Source of the DNA: Pseudonocardiales bacterium
GTDB taxonomy: Bacteria; Actinomycetota; Actinomycetes; Mycobacteriales; QHCD01
Direction of reading: 5' to 3'
DNA length: 59,769 bases
Assembly: GCA_003244255.1 (NCBI GenBank)
Contig: QHCD01000042.1
Coordinates: forward strand, 1-59,769
This document shows, one piece after another, positions 24,834 through 32,934 of the stretch. The notes under the pieces were generated by a model, which saw only the letters and a program-made list of their open reading frames with translations, had not been told where the DNA came from and searched no databases. A program made the translations under genes and the position numbers. Numbering within the stretch: the stretch's first letter is position 1; each line of letters starts with the position of its first letter.

Positions 24834-25031
24834 GTGGTGTGGGAGTTACGCATGGGGTGATCCCTTTCAAATTGGACGCCGGTTGGGGGCAGCCGACGCG
24901 GGACTACTTTACAGTAGGCCATTTTTGCCGATTAGCCACCCCGGCGGGGCGCGAATCGTGTTTAATACGGCCAGTAGCCGGTTGACCACGGTCAACTGGG
25001 CCGTGGTCAACGCTGCCGGAAGGGGCGCCAG
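24834..25031 (+). promoter_or_regulatory. long AT-richer leader with 11-bp inverted repeat before the diguanylate cyclase
   Basis: The 320-base gap 24711-25031 has no gene. This part is less GC-rich than the rest of the window. GTTGACCACGG (24981-24991) and CCGTGGTCAAC (25001-25011) form a perfect 11-bp inverted repeat with a nine-base centre, 20 bases before the GTG. TTTAATACG near 24961 could be a -10 region. The repeat may be an operator or an RNA hairpin at the start of translation. Confidence 0.4.
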
Positions 25032-26306
25032 GTGCCCGTACTGAGCGGACCGTTGACCTGGGCACGTGCGGTTGGACCGCGGCTCGCAACTTATGTAGTT
25101 CTAGTATGTTTCGCAACATTTGTTCTCGCGATCCTGACTGGTAGTTATTCTACGATTACCCCGCGAATTGTTGTCACGGTCTGCGTCCTGGTCTTCGGCG
25201 CAGGTCTGAGTGTGGAGGCGCTGCGCCGGGTCGGGCATCCGACCGGCGGTGTCTTCACGGACCTGCAGGCCGCTTGGACGCTGCCCATGGTCTTGCTCCT
25301 GCCGCCGGTGTTCGCGATCCTTGCGCCCTTCCCACTCACGGCGGCGCTGCAGCTCGTCGTCACGCGGGCACCGCTCCACCGACGCTTGTTCAGCGCCGCC
25401 GCCACTGGCATCTCCAACCTGCTGGCATGGTTCGTCTTCCACGCCGTCAGTGGCGCGGCCGGTTCGATGAGCACCGGTAGCGCGCCTGAGCAGTGGCTGC
25501 ACCATCCCGTGCGGAGTGTGGCCGCCGGACTGCTCGCCGCTGTCGTGGTGATGACAGCGAACAAGGCACTCGTCTTTGTGGCGGTCCGACTGAGTTCGCC
25601 CGAGGCGCGGTTGCGCGAGTTCATCGTCGACCGTGAGGCGCGTGTCCTCGACGCGGTCGAGGGGTGCTGCGGGCTGCTGGTCACCCTCGTCGTCGTCATT
25701 GACCCGTGGCTCGCGCTGGTCGCCATTCCGCCGATGATGATGCTGCAGCGCAGCATCCTGCACGGACAGCTCACCGCCGCGGCGCGGATCGACGCCAAGA
25801 CCGGCCTGCTCAATGCCACGACCTGGAATCGCGAGGCCGAACGCCACATCGCCGCGTCGCTGCGGTCGAAGATCCCGCTCGGGGTCATCCTGTTCGACCT
25901 CGACCACTTCAAGTCCGTCAATGACCAGTACGGACACCTCATCGGCGACCGGGTGCTGCGGTCCGTCGCCGATTGCATGTCGGCAGAGATCCGCAGCTAC
26001 GACGTCGCCGGGCGGTTCGGAGGCGAGGAGTTCGTCCTGCTGCTGCCAGGAGCCGGACCGGTCCGTTCGCTCGCCGTCGCGGAGCGGTTGCGACGCCAGC
26101 TTGACGTACAGGCGGTGGCGACCGACGACGGCCGCGCGGTGCACGTCACGATGTCGGCCGGCGTCGCCGTGTTCGGCATCGACGGCACCGACCTCACGGA
26201 TCTGCTGGCAGCGGCCGACGCCGCGCTGTATCGAGCCAAGGCCGCCGGGCGCAACCAGGTCCATCGCGCATCCGACCTCGGCCGGGAACGCGCGACCGAC
26301 AGCTGA
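25032..26306 (+). CDS. membrane diguanylate cyclase (GGDEF)
   Basis: A 424-residue protein. Residues 1-235 hold about seven membrane helices of a MASE-like sensor region. The GGDEF domain covers about 255-415. Its landmarks are DAKTGLLNATTW, LFDLDHFKSVND (metal and base binding), GRFGGEEFVLLLP (active-site GGEEF) and an inhibitory I-site RSYD exactly five residues before it, so both activity and product inhibition are expected. AALYRAKAAGRN closes the domain. GTG 25032 follows a purine-rich GGAAGGGG. No EAL or PilZ gene is nearby. The first 130 bases are unusually AT-rich for this window. Confidence 0.92.
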   Translation: MPVLSGPLTWARAVGPRLATYVVLVCFATFVLAILTGSYSTITPRIVVTVCVLVFGAGLSVEALRRVGHPTGGVFTDLQAAWTLPMVLLLPPVFAILAPFPLTAALQLVVTRAPLHRRLFSAAATGISNLLAWFVFHAVSGAAGSMSTGSAPEQWLHHPVRSVAAGLLAAVVVMTANKALVFVAVRLSSPEARLREFIVDREARVLDAVEGCCGLLVTLVVVIDPWLALVAIPPMMMLQRSILHGQLTAAARIDAKTGLLNATTWNREAERHIAASLRSKIPLGVILFDLDHFKSVNDQYGHLIGDRVLRSVADCMSAEIRSYDVAGRFGGEEFVLLLPGAGPVRSLAVAERLRRQLDVQAVATDDGRAVHVTMSAGVAVFGIDGTDLTDLLAAADAALYRAKAAGRNQVHRASDLGRERATDS

Positions 26307-26364
26307 TCGCCGCGCCGGTGCGGCCGCATGGTGTGTGACATCCGGGATCGGTAGCAGCCGAGGA

Positions 26365-28131
26365 GTGCGCCTGTTCACCACCCGCCCCGAGCTCGCCGGC
26401 ACGTTCGGCATGGTCGCGACAACGCACTGGCTGGCCACAGCGTCGGGGATGGGCGTCCTCGAGGACGGCGGCACGGCCATCGACGCCGCCGTCGCCGCGG
26501 CCTTCACCCTTTACGTCGTCGAGCCGCATCTGAACGGGCCGGGCGGCGACCTACCGCTCATCTTCGCGACCGCCGCCGATCCGGCGCCGACGGTGTTGTG
26601 CGCCCAGGGCGTCGCGCCGCGGGCGGCCGACCTCGCGGCCTTCGCTCAGCTTGGCCTGCGGCTGGTGCCCGGCACCGGGCTGTTGCCGGCCGTCGTCCCG
26701 GGTGCCGTCGGCGGCTGGCTCACGCTGCTGCGCGATCACGGCACGGCGACGCTGCGCAGCGTGCTCCGGTTCGCGATCGGCTACGCCCGGGACGGCCATC
26801 CGCTGACCCCGCGGGTGGCGAACACCGTCGCCGCAGTCGCCGACCACTTCGCCGCACACTGGCCGAGTTCGGCGCGGCTCTGGCTGGCCGGCGGCAGACC
26901 ACCGGCGCCCGGCCAAGTGGTCAGGAACCCGCAGCTCGCCGACACCTTCCAGCGGCTGATCGACGAAGCCGACGCCGCCGGCAGCGACCGCGAAGCGCAG
27001 ATCGACGCGGCTTACCGGGCCTGGTACCAGGGATTCGTCGCCGAGGCGATCGATGCCTTCTGCCGCACCGAGGTCGCAGACGATTCCGGTGACCGGCACC
27101 GCGGCCTGCTCACCGGCGCCGACCTGGCCCGCTGGCGGCCGACGTACGAGCGACCGTCTACTGTGGACTGGCAGGGCTACACGGTGTGCAAGCCGGGTGC
27201 ATGGAGCCAGGGCCCGGTGCTCCTGCAACAGCTGCGCATGCTCGACGGCGTCGACGCACCGCACGGAAGCGCCGAGCTCGTGCACGCCACCGCCGAGGTG
27301 GCCAAGCTCGCCTTCGCCGACCGCGAGGCCTGGTACGGCGACGTGCCTGACGTCCCGCTCGCGACGCTGCTCTCTCGCGAGTACGCCGACGAGCGCCGGC
27401 AGTTGATCGGCGAGCACGCCCGCAACGAGCTGCGGCCGGGCTGGCCCGATGGTCGCGAGCCGCGGCTGCCCGACGTCCCGACCGGCGCGGGCGAGGAAGG
27501 CATGACGATCGGCGAGCCGACGGTCGGCCGGCTCGGCACCACCCGCGGCGACACCTGCCACATCGACGTCGTCGACCGGTACGGCAACATGGTCTCGGCG
27601 ACGCCGTCGGGTGGCTGGCTGCAGAGCTCGCCGGCGATCCCCGGCCTTGGCTTCCCGCTGGGGACCCGGGGCCAGATGTTCTGGCTGGAGCCGGACCTGC
27701 CGAATTCGCTGGCGCCCGGCAAGCGGCCACGCACCACCCTCTCGCCGACGATGCTGCTGCGCGACGGCCAGCCCGTGATCGCGTGCGGAACTCCGGGAGG
27801 CGACCAGCAGGACCAGTGGCAGCTGTGCTTCCTGCTGGCGCACGTGCTGCATGCGCTGAACCTGCAAGAGGCCATCGAAGCCCCGGCCTGGCACTCGATC
27901 GCGTTCCCGTCGTCGTTCTACCCGCGCGAGTCGACACCGGGCGGGCTGGTCGTGGAATCGCGGATCGGCGAGGAAGTGATCGACGACCTGCGCCGCCGCG
28001 GGCACGTCGTCACGGTGTCCGACCCGTGGTCGCTCGGGCGGCTCTCCGCGGTCAGCCGCGACCCCGCCACCGGCGTCCTGCGCGCCGCCGCCGACCCGCG
28101 CGGCATGCAGGGTTACGCCGCCGGCCGCTGA
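26365..28131 (+). CDS. gamma-glutamyltransferase family protein
   Basis: A 588-residue Ntn-hydrolase of the gamma-glutamyltransferase family. It starts VRLFTTRPELAGTFGMVAT, as in actinobacterial homologues, so GTG 26365 is preferred over GTG 26335. DGGTAIDAAVAAAF and PHLNGPGGD lie in the large subunit. The processing site and nucleophile is Thr397 in RGDTCHIDVVD, followed by SATPSGGW and CGTPGGDQQ in the small subunit. No signal peptide is visible, so it is likely cytoplasmic and may act on small gamma-glutamyl compounds or related amides. Confidence 0.88.
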   Translation: MRLFTTRPELAGTFGMVATTHWLATASGMGVLEDGGTAIDAAVAAAFTLYVVEPHLNGPGGDLPLIFATAADPAPTVLCAQGVAPRAADLAAFAQLGLRLVPGTGLLPAVVPGAVGGWLTLLRDHGTATLRSVLRFAIGYARDGHPLTPRVANTVAAVADHFAAHWPSSARLWLAGGRPPAPGQVVRNPQLADTFQRLIDEADAAGSDREAQIDAAYRAWYQGFVAEAIDAFCRTEVADDSGDRHRGLLTGADLARWRPTYERPSTVDWQGYTVCKPGAWSQGPVLLQQLRMLDGVDAPHGSAELVHATAEVAKLAFADREAWYGDVPDVPLATLLSREYADERRQLIGEHARNELRPGWPDGREPRLPDVPTGAGEEGMTIGEPTVGRLGTTRGDTCHIDVVDRYGNMVSATPSGGWLQSSPAIPGLGFPLGTRGQMFWLEPDLPNSLAPGKRPRTTLSPTMLLRDGQPVIACGTPGGDQQDQWQLCFLLAHVLHALNLQEAIEAPAWHSIAFPSSFYPRESTPGGLVVESRIGEEVIDDLRRRGHVVTVSDPWSLGRLSAVSRDPATGVLRAAADPRGMQGYAAGR

Positions 28132-28196
28132 TCGCGGCCGTACGCCGCGGGGAGTAGGGCTGGCTACCGACCGCGGACGACGCCGCCGCCGCCGCC

Positions 28197-29240
28197 ATGA
28201 CCTACCGTTCGGGCGTGGTGATCCCCGCGTTGCGGTGCAGACCGCCCTGGCAGCGCCTGACGGCGCTGGCCGCGGTGATCGGCGTCGTCCAGGTGATCGG
28301 GACCCACTTCGCCGCGCGCCACCAGACCCACGCGCGGCCGCTCGACGCGGGCGCCTACCTGCTGCTCGTCGCCGCCGCGGCGCTGCTGCTCGGACTTCGC
28401 CGCAGCCCGCCGGCGGTGCTCGTCGCGGTCTTCGCCGTCACGTCGGGCTACCTGTTGCTGCACTATCCACTCGGCCCGGTCTTCTTCTCCCTGATCGCCG
28501 CGTTCATCGCGACCGTGGTGACCGGGCACCGGGCGCTGGCCGTCGTGGTGCTGTGCCTGGGCTACGTGACGGCGCTGTGGATCCGCAGCGCCGTGATCGG
28601 GGAGTCGCCGCCCGGCCCGCCGGCGATCGTCGGCCTGGCCGCCTGGCTGCTCGTGCTGCTCTCGGTCGGCGAAGGCGTCCGTACCCGGCGCGAGCGCATC
28701 GTGCAGACCCGCCGTACCCGCGAGGAGGAGCTGCTGCGCCACGCGGCCGACGAGCGGTTGCGGATCGCCCGCGAGCTGCACGACGTCGTCGCGCACCACA
28801 TCTCGCTGATCAACGTCCAGGCCGGGGTCGGGCTGCATCTGATGGACCGCAAGCCCGAACAGGCCCGCGAGGCGCTGACGACGATCAAGGCGGCGAGCGC
28901 CGAGACGCTGCGGGAGGTTCCGTGCGCTGCTCGACGCCGAGGACGACGTCGAGGTCGTCGGCGAGGCGGTCGACGGCAACGAGGCGATCGCGCTGGCGAA
29001 GCGGCTGCGGCCGGACGTGATCCTGATGGACATCCGGATGCCCGACGTCGACGGGCTGGTCGCAACCCGTGCGATTGCGGTGGATCCGACGTTGGCGGGC
29101 ACCCGGGTGCTGATCCTGACCACGTTCGACCTCGACGAGTACCTCTTCGAGGCGCTGCGGGTCGGCGCCAGCGGGTTCCTTGTCAAGGACACCGAGCCGG
29201 CCGACCTCATCCGCGGCGTCCGGATCGTTGCCGGCGGTGA
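28197..29240 (+). pseudogene. truncated NarL-type sensor histidine kinase (3' half deleted)
   Basis: Residues 1-240 are a normal NarL-partner kinase: four or five membrane helices to about residue 155, then RLRIARELHDVVAHHISLIN with the phospho-acceptor His, and the start of the next helix ending ASAETLRE at about 28916. The ATP-binding domain is absent. From about 28917 the frame reads a low-complexity Arg/Gly-rich shadow of the next gene until 29240. The regulator reading frame joins at 28918. A deletion of roughly 0.5 kb, out of frame, explains both broken genes. The kinase cannot phosphorylate. Confidence 0.85.
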
Positions 29241-29535
29241 CGCCCTGCTCTCGCCGGGCGTCACCCGCCGGCTGATCGAGGAATTCGCCGTCAAGGCAAA
29301 GGAACCCGGGCGCGGCGCATCCCTGGACCTGCTCACCGACCGCGAGCGTGAGGTGGTCGCCCTTGTCGGCGGTGGGCTGTCCAACGACGAGATAGCGGCG
29401 CGGCTCGTCGTCAGTCCGGCGACGGCGAAGACGCACGTGAGCCGCGCCATGATCAAGCTCGACGCCCGGGACCGGGCGCAGCTGGTCGTGCTCGCCTACG
29501 AATCCGGCCTGGTGCGCCCAGGCTGGTCCGGCTGA
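28918..29535 (+). pseudogene. NarL/LuxR-type response regulator lacking its N-terminus
   Basis: The reading frame opens at 28879 and has regulator homology from FRALLDAEDDVEVVGEAVDG onward (28918). The first strand with the acidic pair and any start codon are missing; the earliest usable start is GTG 29017, immediately before the phospho-acceptor Asp in VILMDIRMPDVDG. Lys in FLVKDTEPADL and the LuxR helix-turn-helix (LTDREREVVALV to AKTHVSRAMIKL) are intact. If translated from 29017 (172 residues) it would have a broken receiver but a full DNA-binding domain. It should be viewed with the preceding kinase remnant. Confidence 0.85.
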
Positions 29536-29593
29536 CGCGCCGCGGCGCCGGTGGGACGGCGACGTCGCAACTCGCGCTTGATCGGGCCGCACC

Positions 29594-29649
29594 GACTGCG
29601 TAGACATCGACGTGTTCGACGGCCCGGCGACGTCGATCTCTACTCAGTC
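29594..29649 (-). repeat. 56-bp palindromic element, copy 3 (inverted)
   Basis: It has the same 56-bp length as the two copies near 21.6-21.9 kb, and its interior agrees much better with their complement, so it is in opposite orientation. The left end has one change (GACTGCGTAGA). It lies 58 bases after the response regulator stop and about 107 bases before the lipoprotein start. Confidence 0.85.
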
Positions 29650-29756
29650 AGCGGGTTCGGCTGAACCGCAGCGCCGTCGCGTGCGTGTGGTGGATCAACG
29701 GCGCCTTCAGGCACATCCGCAGTGCCGGCGCCGGCCTGCACCGAAGGAGGACCGGG

Positions 29757-30344
29757 ATGAAGACTTCACCGCACCGGCTCGCGATCGGCGCCACCACGGC
29801 GGCAATCGCTGTCCTGGCCGCGGCCTGCGGCAACGGGTCGTCGGCCGGCGGATCGGGACCGGGCACTCCGGCATCGAGCACCGGGCCGTCGACCGCCACG
29901 ACCGCCACGAGCGGCACGAGCGGGTCCACCGGCACGGGCGGCGCCACCGTCATCACGCGCCGCGGCGGGCTGGGAACGTACCTCACCGACAGCGCGGGCC
30001 GCACCGTGTATGAGTTCGAGGCCGACAGCAACGGCAGGTCGGCCTGCTCCGGCGCCTGCGTGTCGGTCTGGCAACCGCTGACCACGAAAACGAAACCCAC
30101 CGCGTCGCGCGGCGCGACGGCGGCCGATGTCGCAACGATCACGAGATCTGACGGCTCGAAGCAGGTCACCTACAAGGGCCATCCGCTGTACTACTACTCC
30201 GGCGACACCGCCGCCGGGCAGACGACCGGCCAGGGCAACGACGGCTTCGGCGCCAAGTGGTACGTGCTCGCGCCCTCGGGAGCGCCGATCACTCACGGCG
30301 CAGCCGCGACCCAGTCGAGCTCGGGCGGTTACGGGGGCTACTGA
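29757..30344 (+). CDS. lipoprotein with COG4315-type repeats
   Basis: A 195-residue lipoprotein. The signal peptide ends in the lipobox LAAAC (Cys about 24). A Ser/Thr/Gly-rich linker follows to about residue 65, then two copies of the secreted repeat of unknown function (COG4315), seen as LGTYLTDSAGRTVYEFEAD with CSGACVSVWQPL, and VTYKGHPLYYYSGDTAAGQT with GFGAKWYVL. GAAGGAGG precedes the ATG. Such proteins often accompany electron-transfer or envelope genes; function unknown. Confidence 0.88.
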   Translation: MKTSPHRLAIGATTAAIAVLAAACGNGSSAGGSGPGTPASSTGPSTATTATSGTSGSTGTGGATVITRRGGLGTYLTDSAGRTVYEFEADSNGRSACSGACVSVWQPLTTKTKPTASRGATAADVATITRSDGSKQVTYKGHPLYYYSGDTAAGQTTGQGNDGFGAKWYVLAPSGAPITHGAAATQSSSGGYGGY

Positions 30345-30487
30345 GCCACGCGTACTCCCTGCGGTGTACGCCGACCCCGCGTCGGACGCCCGGTGCCGTA
30401 GCGCAAGTGCATCCGCGCATCCGACGACGACGGCGTCGCCACGGTCGACGATCGAGTCATCGATCAACCGACCACAGGGAGCGCACT

Positions 30488-30961
30488 ATGAGTACCGAAG
30501 ATCCCCGTCCTGGCAGCGGAATCCGCGCATCGAACGCCGACCGGGAGCGGGTCGTGACCACGCTTGGCGACGCCGCTTCAGAGGGGCTGCTGACCGTCGA
30601 CGATGCCGACGAACGCATCGCGGCTGCGTATCACGCGACCTATCTGCGTGACCTGCGCCCGCTCACCTCCGACCTTCCAGGCGGCGAGGCCACCGGAGCA
30701 GCTGGCACCGGAACCCACCCGGCCTGGCAGGGTCGTCCGCCGTGGGCCGGCCGGCGGGGCCGATTCCCCGTCCCACCGCTGGTTGCCCTCGCGGCCGTGC
30801 TGGTGGTGGCCGGGTTCTTCGCGCCGTGGCATGACGGGCACCATGGTGGGCCGCCGTTCTTCTTCCCGGCATGGATTGCAGCCTTCTTCCTCATCCGGTT
30901 CGCCATCTTCGGCCGCACCCGCTGGGGCACTCGCTGGAACACTCATTGGCACACCCGATGA
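30488..30961 (+). CDS. DUF1707 membrane protein
   Basis: A 157-residue protein. The N-terminal DUF1707 domain (about 10-65) reads IRASNADRERVVTTLGDA and GLLTVDDADERI, a short helix pair seen in many actinobacterial membrane proteins. Two hydrophobic segments follow (about 97-112 and 124-140) around a His/Pro/Phe-rich loop, and the tail is Trp/Arg/His rich. AGGGA precedes the ATG. It overlaps the ABC ATPase gene by four bases, so it may be an accessory or regulator of that transporter. Confidence 0.85.
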   Translation: MSTEDPRPGSGIRASNADRERVVTTLGDAASEGLLTVDDADERIAAAYHATYLRDLRPLTSDLPGGEATGAAGTGTHPAWQGRPPWAGRRGRFPVPPLVALAAVLVVAGFFAPWHDGHHGGPPFFFPAWIAAFFLIRFAIFGRTRWGTRWNTHWHTR

Positions 30962-31890
30962 GCGCGTCGGTCGTACACACGACCGGCCTGACCAAGCGTT
31001 ACGGCGAGCGCGTCGTCGTCGACCATCTCGACCTCGATGTGCCGGCCGGTGTCGTTGCCGGCGTCGTCGGCCCGAACGGCGCCGGCAAGACCACGACCAT
31101 GCGGATGCTGCTCGGGCTGGCCCGCGTGAGCAGCGGAGAGGGCACGGTGCTCGGCCGGCCGATCAGCCGGCCGGCGTCCTACCTCTCCCGAGTCGGCGCG
31201 CTGATCGAGAGCCCGGCGTTTTACCCGGCGCTGTCGGGCCGCCGGAACCTCGCGGTGCACGCGGCGATCGGCGGGATCGATCCACGTCGCATCCCGATGG
31301 TGCTCGAGCGGGTCGGGCTCGCCGACCGAGCCGATGACGCGTACCGCGCGTACTCACTCGGCATGAAGCAACGGCTCGGCATCGCGGCTGCGCTGGTCGG
31401 GGATCCGGCGCTGCTGGTGCTGGACGAACCGACGAACGGCCTCGATCCCGCCGGCATCCGGTCGATGCGCGACCTCGTGCGCGGCCTCGCCGACGACGGT
31501 CCGACCGTGTTGCTGTCCTCGCACCTGCTCGTCGAGGTGCAGCAGGTGTGCGACTGGCTGGTCGTCATCGACCATGGCCGGCAGAGCTACCAGGGACCGG
31601 TCGACGGCATCCTCGCGGGCGCGGTCACCGAACTCGCAATCGCCGGCGAGAACACCTCGGACATCGGCATCATTCGCGACGTCGTCGACCGGCTCGGTTA
31701 CGACGTGCAGGCGCACTCGACCGGCGCCGGCGACCTGCGGGTCGTGGTGCCGAGCGACGCCGACCCGACGCGCGTCGGCGCCGGCATCAACCGGGCCGTG
31801 GCCGGTGCGGGCATCACCCTCGCGCGTATCGACGTCCACCGCCCGACGCTGGAAGAGCGCTACCTGACCCTGACCAAGAAGAGTGCGTGA
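30958..31890 (+). CDS. ABC transporter ATP-binding protein
   Basis: A 310-residue ATPase of the ABC-2 exporter class. Walker A is GPNGAGKTTTM, the signature is YSLGMKQRLG, Walker B is LLVLDEPTNGLDP, and the switch His lies in LLSSHLL. The last 90 residues form the extra C-terminal domain typical of drug or lantibiotic-type exporters. It overlaps the DUF1707 gene and the permease gene (TGATG), giving a three-gene operon. The substrate is not shown. Confidence 0.93.
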   Translation: MSASVVHTTGLTKRYGERVVVDHLDLDVPAGVVAGVVGPNGAGKTTTMRMLLGLARVSSGEGTVLGRPISRPASYLSRVGALIESPAFYPALSGRRNLAVHAAIGGIDPRRIPMVLERVGLADRADDAYRAYSLGMKQRLGIAAALVGDPALLVLDEPTNGLDPAGIRSMRDLVRGLADDGPTVLLSSHLLVEVQQVCDWLVVIDHGRQSYQGPVDGILAGAVTELAIAGENTSDIGIIRDVVDRLGYDVQAHSTGAGDLRVVVPSDADPTRVGAGINRAVAGAGITLARIDVHRPTLEERYLTLTKKSA

Positions 31891-32693
31891 TGGTGGGATC
31901 CTTCCGTGCCGAGCTGGTGAAGATCCGCCGACCGGCAACCGGTTACGGCGCGCTCGCGATGATGGCCTTCGCCGCGCTCGCGACCGTGCTGACGTTCGTC
32001 GCGGCGAAGACCGGCCCGGCTCGGGTCTCGGTCAAGGATCCGGGCGGCAACATCGTGACGACGTTGAGCCAGCTCGGCTCGGCCGCCGGCATCTCCCGCG
32101 GCTACAACGTCGCCTCCGGCCTGATCGGCCTGGTGGTGTTCGTACTGTTCGTTACGGCGATCACCGGCGAGTACGCGCAGGGCACGATGCGGGTGATGCT
32201 GACCCGCGAGCCGCGCCGCGCGCGGTATCTCACCGGTCGGCTCGCCGCTCTGCTGCTGCTCGTCGCCGTCGTGCTGCTCGCTGCGCTGGTGGCGAGCATC
32301 GGCGCCGCGTTGATCAGCGCGCAGGTGCGTGGCGTTCCTACCGGCCAGTGGTTCACTTCGGCCGGCTTCGGCCACGTCGCTGGCGACTACCTCAACTCCG
32401 TCGTCACCGCGGCGTGCTTCGGCGCCCTGGGAACGGCGCTCGGGCTCGCCGTGCGGTCGACGCCGCTCGCGCTGGGTGTCGGCCTGGCCTGGCTGCTGCC
32501 CATCGAGCACATCCTGCAGACGTCGTGGTCGGCAGCGCCGCAGTGGCTGCCCGGCCTGCTCAGCGACGCCGTCGCCGTCGGCGGCAGCGTCGGGGTGTCC
32601 TACCTGCACGCGGTCGTCGCGGCCGTGGGTTACGCGTTCGTGGCAGCGGTTCTCGGCGTCGCCGTATTCATGCGCCGGGACGCCTCGACCTGA
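31890..32693 (+). CDS. ABC-2 type permease
   Basis: A 267-residue permease with six hydrophobic segments (about 18-38, 70-92, 112-137, 155-175, 180-200, 235-258). The ITGEYAQGTMRVMLTREPRR stretch after the second helix is typical of ABC-2 permeases that work with the preceding ATPase. Start ATG 31890 overlaps the ATPase stop. No other subunit follows; a 62-bp palindrome lies 36 bases after the stop and may end the transcript. Confidence 0.88.
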   Translation: MVGSFRAELVKIRRPATGYGALAMMAFAALATVLTFVAAKTGPARVSVKDPGGNIVTTLSQLGSAAGISRGYNVASGLIGLVVFVLFVTAITGEYAQGTMRVMLTREPRRARYLTGRLAALLLLVAVVLLAALVASIGAALISAQVRGVPTGQWFTSAGFGHVAGDYLNSVVTAACFGALGTALGLAVRSTPLALGVGLAWLLPIEHILQTSWSAAPQWLPGLLSDAVAVGGSVGVSYLHAVVAAVGYAFVAAVLGVAVFMRRDAST

Positions 32694-32729
32694 TCGCCCG
32701 GCGGCCCGCTGTCGACGCGGCCAGTGGCT

Positions 32730-32791
32730 GTTGATCATGCGGTTCTGGGACGCGACACGCCGATTTAGCGTCCCGAAAGTGCATGATCAAC
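32730..32791 (+). repeat. 62-bp palindromic element, copy 1
   Basis: Ends GTTGATCATGC (32730-32740) and GCATGATCAAC (32781-32791) are perfect 11-bp inverted repeats, with inner arms TCTGGGACGC and GCGTCCCGA. The second copy at 49397-49458 has the same length and is closest to the complement of this one. Confidence 0.85.
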
Positions 32792-32881
32792 ATGGCCCGC
32801 GGTTCGGTACCGACCGATCACGCGCCCTGATCTCGCTCGCAACCTGACGGCGGCGCGGCGCGTCCTGTCTCAGTAGGCCGG

Positions 32882-32910
32882 CCGCCTGGCGCATGCTGAT
32901 CGCCAGGCGG
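32882..32910. terminator. perfect 10-bp inverted repeat, terminator or operator
   Basis: CCGCCTGGCG (32882-32891) and CGCCAGGCGG (32901-32910) can form a strong hairpin with a nine-base loop. There is no U-tract. An upstream ATG of the next gene (32893) lies in the loop, which argues that translation starts later, at 32935. Confidence 0.4.
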
Positions 32911-32934
32911 CGAGGGATCGGGGGCGTGCTTCAC

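Noticed and set aside
24785..24985. 66-codon frame across the 18-bp repeats
   Set aside because: Composition follows the repeats and there is no homology or ribosome binding site.
25813..28131. 772-codon start for the gamma-glutamyltransferase
   Set aside because: The first 184 codons are a shadow of the GGDEF domain; family homology starts at GTG 26365.
32806..32820. second copy of the HepT operator palindrome
   Set aside because: Shares TCGGTACCGACCGA with 1032-1045, but the symmetric part is only eight bases here; likely chance in GC-rich DNA.
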